Positions 18,443 through 28,056 are shown, numbered from the stretch's first letter. The stretch is DNA of 64,000 nucleotides from MFD04716-140 sp963703125 (GCA_963703125.1 OY969790.1:1612001-1676000), one strand, 5' to 3'. Translations and numbers: made by a program. Notes: a model not told the origin generated them from the sequence alone.

Positions 18443-19414
18443 TTACACGGTGCTTCCCAAATGGAATAGCGCGTCTCCTTGATTTACCACTGCTTGATGG
18501 TTGATACAGCAAACATATCCATTCATTGGAGATTTAATTTTTTTGCTTTTCACGGCAAAAGTATCTGAAACGATTCCTAAGACTTGCCCTTTTTTAATCT
18601 CACTGCCATTATCAATCTTGGGCACAAAAATTCCGGCCGTAGGAGCGCGAAGCCATGTTAAACCAGAGAGTTCCTTCGGCTTTAAACGGTCCAAATACAT
18701 GGGTTCTATTTTTTTGGCCATTCCAAATTTTCTCAATATGTTTTGAATACCTTGAATGCCCTCTGAAATTGAAAACTCATCGAACCGCATACTTTCCCCT
18801 GCCTCAAATACAACAATTGGTTTGCCCATTTTATAGGCTGCATTTCGGAAAGAACCTTTGATCAATCCCGAAGAAAACATAAAAGGTGCGTTAAAGGCCT
18901 CGGCCAAGCTTTTACTGTTCTCATCGTTTTTAGTGTATCTTATTTGGGGATAATTATTTCGTTGTCCGCCACCTGTATGCAAGTCGATTCCAAAATCTAT
19001 TTGGGGCAATATCTCGGAAGTATAGTGGTAGGCCATTCTGCTGGCCATTGAACCTGATTTAGTACCCGGAAAGCTTCGATTTACGTCCTTGCCATCGGGG
19101 ACATCCCTAGAAAAATGTATGAATCCAAAAATATTAAGGATAGGCACGGCTATAATCGCTCCTTTTTCAATTCTAAAATGCTTCTCCTGCAGCATTCGCC
19201 GTACAATTTCAATTCCGTTGATTTCATCGCCATGAAGGCCAGCCTGCACAAGAATTGTAGGTCCCTGTTTTTTGCCATTAAAAATGTAAACGGGAATATC
19301 TATAATTGTGCCCGTTGGCAAGCGATCTATGGGGATTTTCACCAATTTATCTTCCCCGGGAGAAACCGTTACACCTCCAATGCTAATAACCTTATTTTTT
19401 TCCTTTAAGCCCAT
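18443..19414 (-). CDS. Succinylglutamate desuccinylase/aspartoacylase-family deacylase
   Basis: 323-residue zinc hydrolase of the M14-like AstE/AspA family. The zinc motif is clear: QAGLHGDEINGIE (His and Glu ligands) and GIDLHTGGG (His). The C-terminus has a barrel-sandwich domain (PTAGIFVPKIDNGSEIKKGQ). In many bacteria such genes sit next to rimK-like ligases; none is next to it here, so the acyl substrate is open. No signal peptide, so cytoplasmic. Confidence 0.85.
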   Translation of the reverse strand: MGLKEKNKVISIGGVTVSPGEDKLVKIPIDRLPTGTIIDIPVYIFNGKKQGPTILVQAGLHGDEINGIEIVRRMLQEKHFRIEKGAIIAVPILNIFGFIHFSRDVPDGKDVNRSFPGTKSGSMASRMAYHYTSEILPQIDFGIDLHTGGGQRNNYPQIRYTKNDENSKSLAEAFNAPFMFSSGLIKGSFRNAAYKMGKPIVVFEAGESMRFDEFSISEGIQGIQNILRKFGMAKKIEPMYLDRLKPKELSGLTWLRAPTAGIFVPKIDNGSEIKKGQVLGIVSDTFAVKSKKIKSPMNGYVCCINHQAVVNQGDALFHLGSTV

Positions 19415-19720
19415 TTATTGAACCGAATTATTGAATATAACTAAAAAACAGTCTACCGTATTTGTCCGTAATGCCGATAGATTTTCTATAACCCATATGC
19501 CACTTAATAATACCATTCATAGAATTAATCAAATCAACGGCTTTTTGTTGTTGGTATTGCTTTGCCTAAAGTATTAAAGAGTCAAAATTAATAATATTGC
19601 ACACCCTGTCGGTGATTGATTAAAATCCTTCTAAATAAAATAGGAATCACTTGCAAAGTTTGTTAAAGACAGCCCTATGGAGTAATTTTGCCCATAGTCT
19701 TTAAACCAACTCCAACTATA
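19415..19720. other. Intergenic region between divergent astE-like and sdhC genes
   Basis: 306 bases without a gene. The right end holds the sdh promoter (19659-19690). Nothing else with clear structure was seen; the DNA is A+T rich. Confidence 0.5.
19659..19690 (+). promoter_or_regulatory. Bacteroidota-type promoter of the sdh operon
   Basis: TTTG at 19659-19662, 20 bases, then TAATTTTG at 19683-19690. This matches the -33 TTTG and -7 TAnnTTTG consensus with ideal spacing. The expected start of transcription near 19697 leaves a leader of about 25 bases before sdhC. Confidence 0.75.
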
Positions 19721-20389
19721 ATGAGCGGATTGATAAAATCTTCGATAGCCCGAAAAGTGGTTATGGCCCTTTCAGGACTCTTTTTGGTCGTTTTTCTGGG
19801 TCAACACTTCGTAATAAACGTTACCTCGGTCTTAGCCCCGGACACATTTAATTCTTGGTCCCATTTTATGGGATATAATGGGTTGGTCCAATTTATTTTG
19901 CAACCTGTTCTTATTGCAGGGGTCATTGTACATTTTGTAATGGGTATTGCGTTGGAACTTCAAAATAACAAAGCAAGGACCATTAAGTACAAGAAATATA
20001 GTGGTGGGGCCAATGCGTCTTGGGTATCAAGGAATATGATCATTACAGGTTTGGTAGTACTTGCATTCCTAGGTCTGCATTTTTATGATTTTTGGATCCA
20101 TGAAATCGATTATAAATATATTTCGGCAAATCCTGAAGACCCTACACGCTATTATGAAGAAACCGTTCATAAATTTGAGCCTATTTGGCGTACTATTTTG
20201 TATGTGATTGCTTTTGTTCTTTTGGCATTGCATCTCTTGCACGGATTTGCATCCTCATTTCAAAGTATGGGAGTTAATAACAAATACACTCCAGCAATTA
20301 AAGCATTTACCAAATTTTACGCTATCGCAATACCCTTGGGGTTCATCTTTATAGCGCTATATCATCACTTAAACCCAATAACACACTAA
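19721..20389 (+). CDS. sdhC: Succinate dehydrogenase cytochrome b subunit
   Basis: 222-residue haem-binding membrane anchor of the trimeric succinate dehydrogenase/fumarate reductase (complex II). It passes electrons from the iron-sulfur subunit to menaquinone. Five hydrophobic helices are visible, with histidines suited to haem ligation (LGQHFVINV, VIVHFVMGIA, LGLHFYDFW, LHLLHGFASSF). The start at 19721 gives MSGLIKSSIARKVVMALSG, the family N-terminus; the frame open from 19688 would begin inside the promoter. sdhA follows after 2 bases. Confidence 0.94.
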   Translation: MSGLIKSSIARKVVMALSGLFLVVFLGQHFVINVTSVLAPDTFNSWSHFMGYNGLVQFILQPVLIAGVIVHFVMGIALELQNNKARTIKYKKYSGGANASWVSRNMIITGLVVLAFLGLHFYDFWIHEIDYKYISANPEDPTRYYEETVHKFEPIWRTILYVIAFVLLALHLLHGFASSFQSMGVNNKYTPAIKAFTKFYAIAIPLGFIFIALYHHLNPITH

Positions 20390-20391
20390 TT

Positions 20392-22395
20392 ATGGGCATA
20401 TTGGATTCAAAAGTTCCTTCAGGGCCATTGGCCCAAAAATGGACTAAACATAAAAACGATATCAATCTGGTCAACCCAGCCAACAAACGTAATATTGATA
20501 TTATCGTTGTGGGAACAGGTCTTGCCGGAGGTGCTGCCGCGGCGACCCTAGCAGAATTGGGCTATAACGTAAAGACTTTTTGCTACCAAGATTCGCCAAG
20601 AAGAGCACATTCTATTGCCGCCCAGGGGGGTATCAACGCCGCAAAGAATTATCAAGGTGATGGGGACAGTGCATACCGACTTTTTTATGATACTATAAAA
20701 GGTGGTGATTATCGTTCCCGTGAAGCTAACGTTTATCGATTGGCTGAAGAATCTGCCAATATTATTGATCAATGTGTTGCACAAGGTGTTCCTTTTGCAA
20801 GGGAATACGGAGGTCTTTTGGATAATCGCTCTTTTGGAGGTGTGCTAGTTTCTAGAACTTTTTATGCGAAAGGACAAACAGGGCAACAATTGTTGTTAGG
20901 AGCCTATGCGGCAATGAACCGCCAAATCAACCGCGGTAAGATTAAGTCATTTACCCGTCACGAAATGATGGATCTCGTTTTGGTGGGTGGTAAAGCCAGG
21001 GGAATAATAGCTAGGGATTTAGTTACCGGCGAAATTGAACGTCACTCCGCCCATGCCGTTATATTGGCAACAGGAGGTTATGGAAATGTATTCTTCTTGA
21101 GCACCAATGCCATGGGAAGTAATGTCATGGCATCATGGAGAGCGCATAGGAGAGGTGCCTTTTTCGCAAACCCTTGCTACACACAAATACATCCTACCTG
21201 TATTCCGGTGTCAGGAGATCATCAATCAAAGTTGACATTGATGTCCGAATCTTTACGCAATGATGGTCGTATTTGGGTGCCGAAACGCTTAGAAGATGCC
21301 CAAGCAATACGTGAAGGAAGAATGAAGGCCATTCAATTAAAAGAAGAAGATCGGGATTACTATTTGGAAAGAAGATATCCCGCTTTTGGAAACCTCGTCC
21401 CAAGGGATGTTGCCTCAAGAGCGGCAAAGGAACGCTGCGATGCCGGATTTGGGGTTAACAAGACAGGGGAGGCCGTATATTTGGATTTTGCTTCCGCCAT
21501 TCAGCGTTACGGAAAAGAACAAGCTCTGACTCAGGGTATTAAAAATGCTGACGAAAAAGAAATCATGAAACTTGGGAAGGCCGTCATTGAGGAAAAATAC
21601 GGGAACCTCTTTCAGATGTATGAAAAAATCGTGGATGAGAACCCCTATGAAATGCCTATGAAAATCTACCCCGCAGTGCATTATACGATGGGCGGAATTT
21701 GGGTGGACTATAATTTGCAGACTACTATTGAAGGTTGCTATTGCGCAGGTGAAGCCAATTTTAGCGATCATGGTGCCAACCGCTTAGGGGCCTCAGCATT
21801 GATGCAAGGGTTGGCCGATGGTTACTTTGTACTCCCCTATACCATAGGTGATTACCTCTCAAAAGATATTAGAACCGGTAAAATCGCGACCGACTCCCCA
21901 GAATTTGAAGCTGCAGAGAAAGATGTGAAAGATCGCCTTGAAAAGTTAATGAGTGGCAGTGGCAAACATTCTGTTGATCATTATCACAAGAAGTTGGGTA
22001 AAATAATGTGGGACAAATGTGGTATGGCCCGCAATGCCGAAGGATTAAAAGAAGCAATGAATGAAATTTCAGAACTACGAGCCGATTTTTGGGCGAATGT
22101 TCGTATTCCTGGCAAGGCTGAGGGAATGAACCAAGAACTTGAAAAAGCAGGTAGGGTAGCCGATTTTCTCGAGCTTGGCGAATTATTCGCCAAAGATGCG
22201 CTTCATCGTAACGAATCGTGTGGTGGGCACTTTAGGGAGGAGTATCAGACACCGGAAGGTGAGGCACTTCGTGATGATAAAAACTTTAAATACGTAGCGG
22301 CTTGGGAGTTTAAAGGTGAGCCCAAAGATGCCGTACTTCATAAAGAGGATTTGGTATACGAGAATATTGAATTGAAAACTAGGAGTTATAAATAG
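20392..22395 (+). CDS. sdhA: Succinate dehydrogenase flavoprotein subunit
   Basis: 667-residue catalytic subunit that oxidises succinate to fumarate with covalently bound FAD. The FAD site is IIVVGTGLAGGAAAATLAE, and the FAD-linking His is in SPRRAHSIAAQGGINAAK. The active-site region includes HPTCIPVSG and the capping-domain Arg stretch FGNLVPRDVASRAAKERC. GANRLGASALMQGLADG completes the nucleotide fold. It uses the trimeric (single cytochrome) enzyme type. Normally sdhB follows within a few tens of bases; here 1717 bases with two unrelated genes intervene. Confidence 0.96.
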   Translation: MGILDSKVPSGPLAQKWTKHKNDINLVNPANKRNIDIIVVGTGLAGGAAAATLAELGYNVKTFCYQDSPRRAHSIAAQGGINAAKNYQGDGDSAYRLFYDTIKGGDYRSREANVYRLAEESANIIDQCVAQGVPFAREYGGLLDNRSFGGVLVSRTFYAKGQTGQQLLLGAYAAMNRQINRGKIKSFTRHEMMDLVLVGGKARGIIARDLVTGEIERHSAHAVILATGGYGNVFFLSTNAMGSNVMASWRAHRRGAFFANPCYTQIHPTCIPVSGDHQSKLTLMSESLRNDGRIWVPKRLEDAQAIREGRMKAIQLKEEDRDYYLERRYPAFGNLVPRDVASRAAKERCDAGFGVNKTGEAVYLDFASAIQRYGKEQALTQGIKNADEKEIMKLGKAVIEEKYGNLFQMYEKIVDENPYEMPMKIYPAVHYTMGGIWVDYNLQTTIEGCYCAGEANFSDHGANRLGASALMQGLADGYFVLPYTIGDYLSKDIRTGKIATDSPEFEAAEKDVKDRLEKLMSGSGKHSVDHYHKKLGKIMWDKCGMARNAEGLKEAMNEISELRADFWANVRIPGKAEGMNQELEKAGRVADFLELGELFAKDALHRNESCGGHFREEYQTPEGEALRDDKNFKYVAAWEFKGEPKDAVLHKEDLVYENIELKTRSYK

Positions 22396-22422
22396 TTGCG
22401 TAAAATTATTTTGTAAATATTA

Positions 22423-23658
22423 GTGAAAGAAAGACTCATCATAAAGAATTTTGGACCAATCAAATCCGTGGATTTGGAATTGGGCAGGATTACTATTTTG
22501 ATAGGAGAACAAGCAAGTGGAAAAAGTACTATTGCAAAAGTACTGGCTGTTTGCCGATATTTTTCATTTATAGTAGATGATTCAAGTACCGTTGTAAACA
22601 ATAAAAGTAACTTCTCTAATGTAGCTCTCAGAGCTTGGGGGCTTGACGGGTTTGAAAATAGCGAAAGTTTTATTTCGTATGAAAATACAGATTATTCTGT
22701 TGAGATAAAAAATGTTGAGGAACAAAGTTTTGGGACTGCTGAAAACAATAATGAAGTTAGGAAAGAAGCTTATACACTGTTCAAACCACATTTAATTGGC
22801 AAATCAGGAAGGTTCAAGAGTTTATTAGAAGCCTATGAAAAATTAAAACCTGTAAAAAAATCCGGATTTGGTATAGCTGCTGACTGGCACATACCACATT
22901 CCTTTTTAACAACTGATGTTAAAAATGTAATGGACAATCCATTCTATTTTCCAACGGAAAGAGGGTTACAATCTATTTTTTCAATTGGAAAAAGAGGACT
23001 TGAAAATTTAACTGACCATCTTTATGAACAATTTGCGGCTTTAAACACGATTGCGGCCAATTTCAAGAACGAAACGGTAATTGAACCTTTAGACCTAACC
23101 TATAAAAATGAGAATAGTCAAGGTTATTTTAAAAAGAGGGCGGATAGCGAATATTTTAACCTTTCCAAAGGAGCAAGTGGATATAAATCTGCTATACCAA
23201 TAGTTTTAGGAGTAAAATATTATAGTGTATTTGAAAAACGGAAAAGAACTTTTTTGATTGAAGAACCAGAGCAAAACTTGTTTCCCAAAGCACAAAAAAA
23301 GCTTGTTGAATTTTTGGTTAGTTACGTTAATAAATTTGATCATTCGCTATTATTAACTACACACAGTCCCTATATCTTAACTGCATTGGAAAATTTGATG
23401 TACGCCCACAAACTGGGTAACGAAAATAATGGTAAGTATAGGGAGAAAGTTAAAGCTATTATTGGAGAAATATATTGGATCGATCAAAAATATGTCAACG
23501 TTTATTATTTAGGAGGGGAAAAAGAAATAGATTTAATGCAACGTGATGAATCTTTAATAAACAAAGATTTTATCGATAGTGTTTCAGAAATTATTAATGA
23601 AGAATTTGACAAATTATTAAATATTGAATTGAAACTTGAAAATGAAACTACTGAATGA
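22423..23658 (+). CDS. SMC/OLD-like AAA ATPase, predicted defence protein
   Basis: 411-residue ATPase of the ABC/SMC-type AAA group found in OLD, Septu (PtuA) and PARIS-like defence proteins. The start codon is GTG, giving MKERLIIKNFGPIKSVDLEL. Walker A is GEQASGKST (residues 28-36), a signature-like LSKGASGYKS is near residue 247, Walker B is TFLIEEPEQNLFP (Glu280-Glu281), and the H-loop is TTHSP with His314. The insert between is short, without a long coiled coil, and no TOPRIM motif was seen. It sits 27 bases after sdhA, is A+T rich, and ends in an ATGA overlap with the next gene. It probably depends on the sdh promoter. The nearest known system is not certain. Confidence 0.85.
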   Translation: MKERLIIKNFGPIKSVDLELGRITILIGEQASGKSTIAKVLAVCRYFSFIVDDSSTVVNNKSNFSNVALRAWGLDGFENSESFISYENTDYSVEIKNVEEQSFGTAENNNEVRKEAYTLFKPHLIGKSGRFKSLLEAYEKLKPVKKSGFGIAADWHIPHSFLTTDVKNVMDNPFYFPTERGLQSIFSIGKRGLENLTDHLYEQFAALNTIAANFKNETVIEPLDLTYKNENSQGYFKKRADSEYFNLSKGASGYKSAIPIVLGVKYYSVFEKRKRTFLIEEPEQNLFPKAQKKLVEFLVSYVNKFDHSLLLTTHSPYILTALENLMYAHKLGNENNGKYREKVKAIIGEIYWIDQKYVNVYYLGGEKEIDLMQRDESLINKDFIDSVSEIINEEFDKLLNIELKLENETTE

Positions 23659-24095
23659 TTTGTCGAAAAATAGAAGATTGCACTGAGAAGTCAAAAAAAC
23701 CACTAGATAGCTGGACAGACCCAAAAGGAGGGAAAAGTAAGTTTTCAATAAAAAATAATAACAGAATAGAATATTCTAAAATCAATTTTGAAGAATGCGT
23801 TTATAAAGGAAGAGAAAATGATACAAAATGTGATTATGCTTTGATCGTTGGTTCCACAGTATATTTCATTGAGTTAAAGGGATCTGATGTCGCCAAAGGT
23901 TATAAACAATTGGAGGCGACAATTACTGAAACTAAAAAATGTTTCCCTGATTTTTCGCTTAGAGCAAAATTAGTTGTATCCAAAAATAATTCTCCTGACT
24001 TGGCAAAGAAAAATATTGCTTATAAGAATTTAGCAAGATTGACAAACAATGATATAGAAGTTAAGGTTAATGTTATATCAGAAAAAATATCATAA
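23655..24095 (+). CDS. Small PD-(D/E)XK nuclease-like partner of the ATPase
   Basis: 146-residue protein. The central stretch KCDYALIVGSTVYFIELKG fits a PD-(D/E)XK core: Asp60, a beta hairpin, then Glu73-Leu-Lys75, with Gln85 in the following helix (YKQLEAT). Such cores bind Mg2+ and cut DNA or RNA. The N-terminal 50 residues are rich in Lys, Ser and Asn, with three Cys in the first 60 residues (3, 9, 59) and another at 48. The ATG lies in the stop of the ATPase gene (ATGA), so translation is coupled and a complex is likely. No full-length family was recognised; the nuclease call rests on motif reading. A non-nuclease restriction-like fold is possible. Confidence 0.65.
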   Translation: MICRKIEDCTEKSKKPLDSWTDPKGGKSKFSIKNNNRIEYSKINFEECVYKGRENDTKCDYALIVGSTVYFIELKGSDVAKGYKQLEATITETKKCFPDFSLRAKLVVSKNNSPDLAKKNIAYKNLARLTNNDIEVKVNVISEKIS

Positions 24096-24112
24096 TATTT
24101 AATTTAAAATAA

Positions 24113-24859
24113 ATGAATCTAACCCTTAAAATCTGGCGTCAAAAAGATGCCAAGTCCAAAGGACAAATGGTTGATTACCCAATTAAAGGCATTGAAGGAG
24201 ACATGTCCTTTTTGGAAATGCTCGACGTTCTCAATGAAGAGTTGATCAACAAGGGCGAAGAGCCTGTAGAATTTGATCATGATTGTAGGGAAGGTATTTG
24301 TGGGACTTGTTCACTTCAAATAAATGGTGAGCCCCATGGGCCGGATAGATTAGTGACAACCTGCCAATTGCACATGAGAAAATTCAATGACGGTGATACC
24401 ATTGTTATTGAACCGTTCAGGGCAACAGCATTTCCGGTTATAAAAGATTTGATCGTAGATCGAAGTGCTTTTGATCGCATTCAACAAGCGGGAGGATATA
24501 TTTCCGTAAATACTTCAGGGAATACGGTTGATGCCAATGCTATTCCGATTAATAAACATGCCGCCGACGAGGCCATGGATGCTGCCACATGTATTGGATG
24601 TGGGGCCTGCGTTGCCGCGTGCAAAAATGCAAGCGCTATGTTGTTTACTTCTGCCAAGGTTTCCCAATTTGCCCTATTGCCCCAAGGTCGGGTTGAAGCG
24701 GTTGATCGCGTTCAAAACATGGTACGCCAAATGGATTTAGAAGGATTTGGCAATTGCACAAATACGGGTGCTTGTGAGGTTGAATGCCCTAAAGGCATTT
24801 CCCTTGAAAATATTGCCCGAATGAATAGGGAATATTTAAGTGCCACCCTAAAAGGGTAA
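24113..24859 (+). CDS. sdhB: Succinate dehydrogenase iron-sulfur subunit
   Basis: 248-residue electron-transfer subunit linking SdhA flavin to the SdhC quinone site. All three cluster motifs are present: [2Fe-2S] CREGICGTC with a later Cys in TTCQLH, [4Fe-4S] CIGCGACVAAC, and the [3Fe-4S] region CTNTGACEVECPKG. The start gives MNLTLKIWRQKDAKSKG. It lies 17 bases after the nuclease-like gene rather than directly after sdhA and is followed by a strong terminator. Its expression must pass through the inserted cassette unless a promoter within it exists. Confidence 0.96.
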   Translation: MNLTLKIWRQKDAKSKGQMVDYPIKGIEGDMSFLEMLDVLNEELINKGEEPVEFDHDCREGICGTCSLQINGEPHGPDRLVTTCQLHMRKFNDGDTIVIEPFRATAFPVIKDLIVDRSAFDRIQQAGGYISVNTSGNTVDANAIPINKHAADEAMDAATCIGCGACVAACKNASAMLFTSAKVSQFALLPQGRVEAVDRVQNMVRQMDLEGFGNCTNTGACEVECPKGISLENIARMNREYLSATLKG

Positions 24860-24898
24860 TTCACTACTATCTTTATTCGCACCCAGTAAAAAAATAAG

Positions 24899-24928
24899 CC
24901 CCCAAAAGCTAGCTTTCGGGGGTTTTTT
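24899..24928 (+). terminator. Terminator of the sdh operon
   Basis: CCCCC at 24899-24903 pairs with GGGGG at 24918-24922 around the inner palindrome AAAGCTAGCTTT, with one A/C mismatch. Six T residues follow. It lies 39 bases after the sdhB stop. Confidence 0.9.
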
Positions 24929-24962
24929 ATGATACACCCGGAATATTTATACCGAAACAAAA

Positions 24963-25859
24963 ATGATGAGAAATTCTGCCTACGTAATACTCCTAGTGAC
25001 ATTAATTCCATTTTGCAATTATGGCCAGTCAAAGCGGGCATTTGATGAGGATAAGTTACTTCAACGCCTAGAAACCTTATCGTCTGATACTTTCGAGGGA
25101 AGAAGAACAGGGGAGAAAGGCAATGCAATGGCGAGAGAATTTATTATCAATGAATTCAAAAAGCTAGATACCAAGCCATTTGGAGCTGATTACAATCAGC
25201 CTTTCAAATTTGAATTAAAGGGTAAAGAATATCAAGGAACAAATGTACTCGTGGCCTTCATGGGAACGGATAAAAAAGAGGAATACATTGTTGTCAGTGC
25301 CCATTATGATCATTTGGGAATAATTGATGGCAATATATACAACGGGGCAGACGATGATGCCTCTGGTACTGCCGCCCTTTTTGCTTTTGCGGAGTACCTT
25401 ACCAAGAACCCTCCTAAACACTCCATACTATTGGCAGCTTTTGATGCAGAGGAAATGGGACTTAAAGGCGCTAAATATTTTGTGAATAATGCGCGTAACC
25501 TTAACATTATCGCAAACATAAATATGGACATGATCGGTAGAAGTGAAAGAAACGAATTATACGTGGTCGGCACTCGTTATAGCAAAGAATTGGAAGACAT
25601 TATTCAAAATTTTAAAAATCCGACGTCTACGAGAGTGCTTATAGGGCATGATGGCTCGGACGACAAAGAAGACTGGACCCAATCTTCGGATCATGGACCA
25701 TTTTATGACGCAGGTATCCCTTTTTTATACTTTGGTGATGAGGACCATCCTGGGTATCATCAAGCTACTGATGATTTTAAGGATATTACCCCAGAATTTT
25801 ATAAAAATTCAGTGCGAATAATTCTTTCTGTTTTTACGAAAATTGATACAACTTTATAG
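24963..25859 (+). CDS. Exported M28 family zinc aminopeptidase
   Basis: 298-residue peptidase with an N-terminal signal (YVILLVTLIPFCNYG). The M28 site is complete: SAHYDHLG (His), NGADDDASG (bridging Asp), DAEEMGLKG (catalytic Glu-Glu), NMDMIGRS (Asp) and QSSDHGPF (His). This short form lacks a protease-associated domain. It follows the sdh terminator and is convergent with the alpha-glucuronidase gene, 25 bases apart. Likely periplasmic or secreted. Confidence 0.92.
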   Translation: MMRNSAYVILLVTLIPFCNYGQSKRAFDEDKLLQRLETLSSDTFEGRRTGEKGNAMAREFIINEFKKLDTKPFGADYNQPFKFELKGKEYQGTNVLVAFMGTDKKEEYIVVSAHYDHLGIIDGNIYNGADDDASGTAALFAFAEYLTKNPPKHSILLAAFDAEEMGLKGAKYFVNNARNLNIIANINMDMIGRSERNELYVVGTRYSKELEDIIQNFKNPTSTRVLIGHDGSDDKEDWTQSSDHGPFYDAGIPFLYFGDEDHPGYHQATDDFKDITPEFYKNSVRIILSVFTKIDTTL

Positions 25860-25884
25860 CCCTACCGTTTTAGGTCATCAAAAA

Positions 25885-28056
25885 CTACCATCGTGGTCGA
25901 ATTCCCGGCGCAAAGGGAAATTTTAAGGACTTATAATGTTCCAATGTATGGTCTGCAGGTTCTACTCCGGGAGGCAATTCCCGTTTTGAAAAGGTTTGAA
26001 AATATAACAAACAAGCATTGCGCCACCATTTTGCTTCTTTGAGCTGTATCGCTAATAACATTTGAACTTCATTGAATTGTTCCTCAGAAATGTAAGTTCT
26101 CATCTGTTCCCAAGTTGTCAACATATCGCTTACCTCGTCCACTCCTTCTTGATATTTTAATGCAATGCCATCCCAAAGGGTGTGTCCATTTTTCAATGTA
26201 TAATCCCAGGGCAAATGTTGAAACCAAAGTAAATATTCTTCCGGTATCTTCTGGGAATTGTTAAATATGGTCTCAAGTTCCTTTTCATATTGTTCTGTTG
26301 CATGGCTTCCTAATGATGTTCTGTCAAACCCTATTCCATTTTCATCCGCTTTGTGATAATATACCGGATTCCAATCTGGTCTACTCAGATCATTGACCCA
26401 AGGTCCCGGACCATAATGATGACCTGTATCAAAAATATGGTGTAAACCCAAAGGATTCATATAATTAACAACCGCTTCCCTAGAGTCTAACATCATTTTT
26501 TTTACAGGTTCGACAAATTCACTTTTATTGGAATAGGTTGCCCTGATCCATTCCTCGGCAATAGTTTCCGAATCCAGGTAGGGATTCCACGCTAGTCGGC
26601 CAAATCCATACCAGTTCGCTTGTGCAAAAGGATGACCAGTCCAATTTAGGTCATTCCCAATATTGGCCACTCCGGCCATTCCTGTAATTTTATTTTGATA
26701 CAATGTGCCATCAATAACCTTGGCAACGGTTGAACCTTTTCCAACTCTGTATGTGTCGGAATCGAGCACTTCTTCGAATAGTTTAGGTAAATACACCAAG
26801 TGCGAGCTAAAACCCAAGTACTCTTGTGTTATTTGAAATTCCATCATCAAAGGAGTTTTGGGCATGGCTCCAAACATAGGGTGAAAAGGCTCTCTTGGCT
26901 GAAAATCAATCGGGCCATTTTTTACTTGAACCAATACGTTGTCCTTAAACTTACCGTCAAAGGGAACAAATTCATTGTAGGCCTGTTTTGCCCTATCCGT
27001 TTCATCATGTTCGGAATATACAAATGCCCTCCATATGACCAATCCTCCAAAAGGTTGCAAAGCCGAAGCCAACATATTTGCCCCATCAACATGAGTCCGG
27101 TTATAATTTTGTGGCCCTGGTTGTCCTTCTGAATTCGCCTTTACCAAAAACCCTCCAAAGTCAGGAATATATTGATAAATTTCCTTGGCCTTCGAATTCC
27201 ACCACTCCCGAACTTCCTTATTTAATGGATCAGCAGTCGGTAACCCTCCAATTTCAATGGGTGCCGAAAAACGAGCGGTCAAAAACACTTTGATCCCATA
27301 CAATCGAAAGACATCGGCCAAAGCACGCACTTTTTCCAAATACATAGGTGTAAGCACCAATGCATTTGCATTCACATTGGTCAAGGCGGTTGCATTTATA
27401 CCTATCGAAGCATTGGCCCTGGCATAATCAATATAGCGTTGGTCAATAAATTCTGGAAGTTTTTGCCAGTTCCAAAGTGAAAAACCAGCGTAGCCACGTT
27501 CTACGGTACGATCCAAATTGTCCCAATGGTTCAACATTCTCAACTGAATCTTAGGAGATTCAACTAGGTCCATTCCTTCAAATGACTGTTCGGTTTTTAT
27601 CAAATGCAAGAACCTAAAAACCCCGTATAAAACACCAATATCCTCATTCGCGCTGATCAGCAGAACTTTTCTGCCACTTAATTGAATCGCCTTGATAAAA
27701 AATCCTTCTTTTCCTATTTCATTGAACTCCCTCTTCAATGATTGGATAATATCTGGATCCAATTTTGATTTCTTGACAATCACTAAAGAATTATCAGGGT
27801 CTTTATTCCCCGTAAATTTACCGGGCACCTGTAACATTCCTACGATACCTCTATCCATCTCCTCTTTAGCCCTTTTCAAAATAGCACTACCTTGTTCCAA
27901 ATAAATCGACTTGACCATATTTTTATATTCGGTCAACACTTGTACCTCTTCAATTTTATCATATCCCAACCACAACTGATAATCCTTTTGAACTTGGCCG
28001 TTCAAAATTGAAAGCGAAAGCAAAAAGAACACAAGGGCAATTTTAAAATATTTCAA
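25885..28056 (-). CDS. aguA: Alpha-glucuronidase, glycoside hydrolase family 67
   Basis: 723-residue GH67 enzyme, which releases (4-O-methyl-)glucuronic acid from the non-reducing end of xylo-oligosaccharides. The signal MKYFKIALVFFLLSLSILNG directs it to the periplasm. Family landmarks are IQLRMLNHWDNLDRTVERGY near residue 150, FGGFLVKANSEGQPGP with the catalytic-cleft acid residue, NVLVQVKNGPIDFQPREPF, and HHIFDTGHHYGPGPW near residue 545. Full family length. No xylanase, SusC/D or other xylan gene is near, which is unusual because GH67 genes usually sit in xylan loci. Confidence 0.93.
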   Translation of the reverse strand: MKYFKIALVFFLLSLSILNGQVQKDYQLWLGYDKIEEVQVLTEYKNMVKSIYLEQGSAILKRAKEEMDRGIVGMLQVPGKFTGNKDPDNSLVIVKKSKLDPDIIQSLKREFNEIGKEGFFIKAIQLSGRKVLLISANEDIGVLYGVFRFLHLIKTEQSFEGMDLVESPKIQLRMLNHWDNLDRTVERGYAGFSLWNWQKLPEFIDQRYIDYARANASIGINATALTNVNANALVLTPMYLEKVRALADVFRLYGIKVFLTARFSAPIEIGGLPTADPLNKEVREWWNSKAKEIYQYIPDFGGFLVKANSEGQPGPQNYNRTHVDGANMLASALQPFGGLVIWRAFVYSEHDETDRAKQAYNEFVPFDGKFKDNVLVQVKNGPIDFQPREPFHPMFGAMPKTPLMMEFQITQEYLGFSSHLVYLPKLFEEVLDSDTYRVGKGSTVAKVIDGTLYQNKITGMAGVANIGNDLNWTGHPFAQANWYGFGRLAWNPYLDSETIAEEWIRATYSNKSEFVEPVKKMMLDSREAVVNYMNPLGLHHIFDTGHHYGPGPWVNDLSRPDWNPVYYHKADENGIGFDRTSLGSHATEQYEKELETIFNNSQKIPEEYLLWFQHLPWDYTLKNGHTLWDGIALKYQEGVDEVSDMLTTWEQMRTYISEEQFNEVQMLLAIQLKEAKWWRNACLLYFQTFSKRELPPGVEPADHTLEHYKSLKFPFAPGIRPRW

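Noticed and set aside
22414..24101. Nine-base inverted repeat as transposon ends of the sdh insert
   Set aside because: The repeat is made only of A and T in A+T-rich DNA, and there is no transposase or target duplication. Chance is likely.
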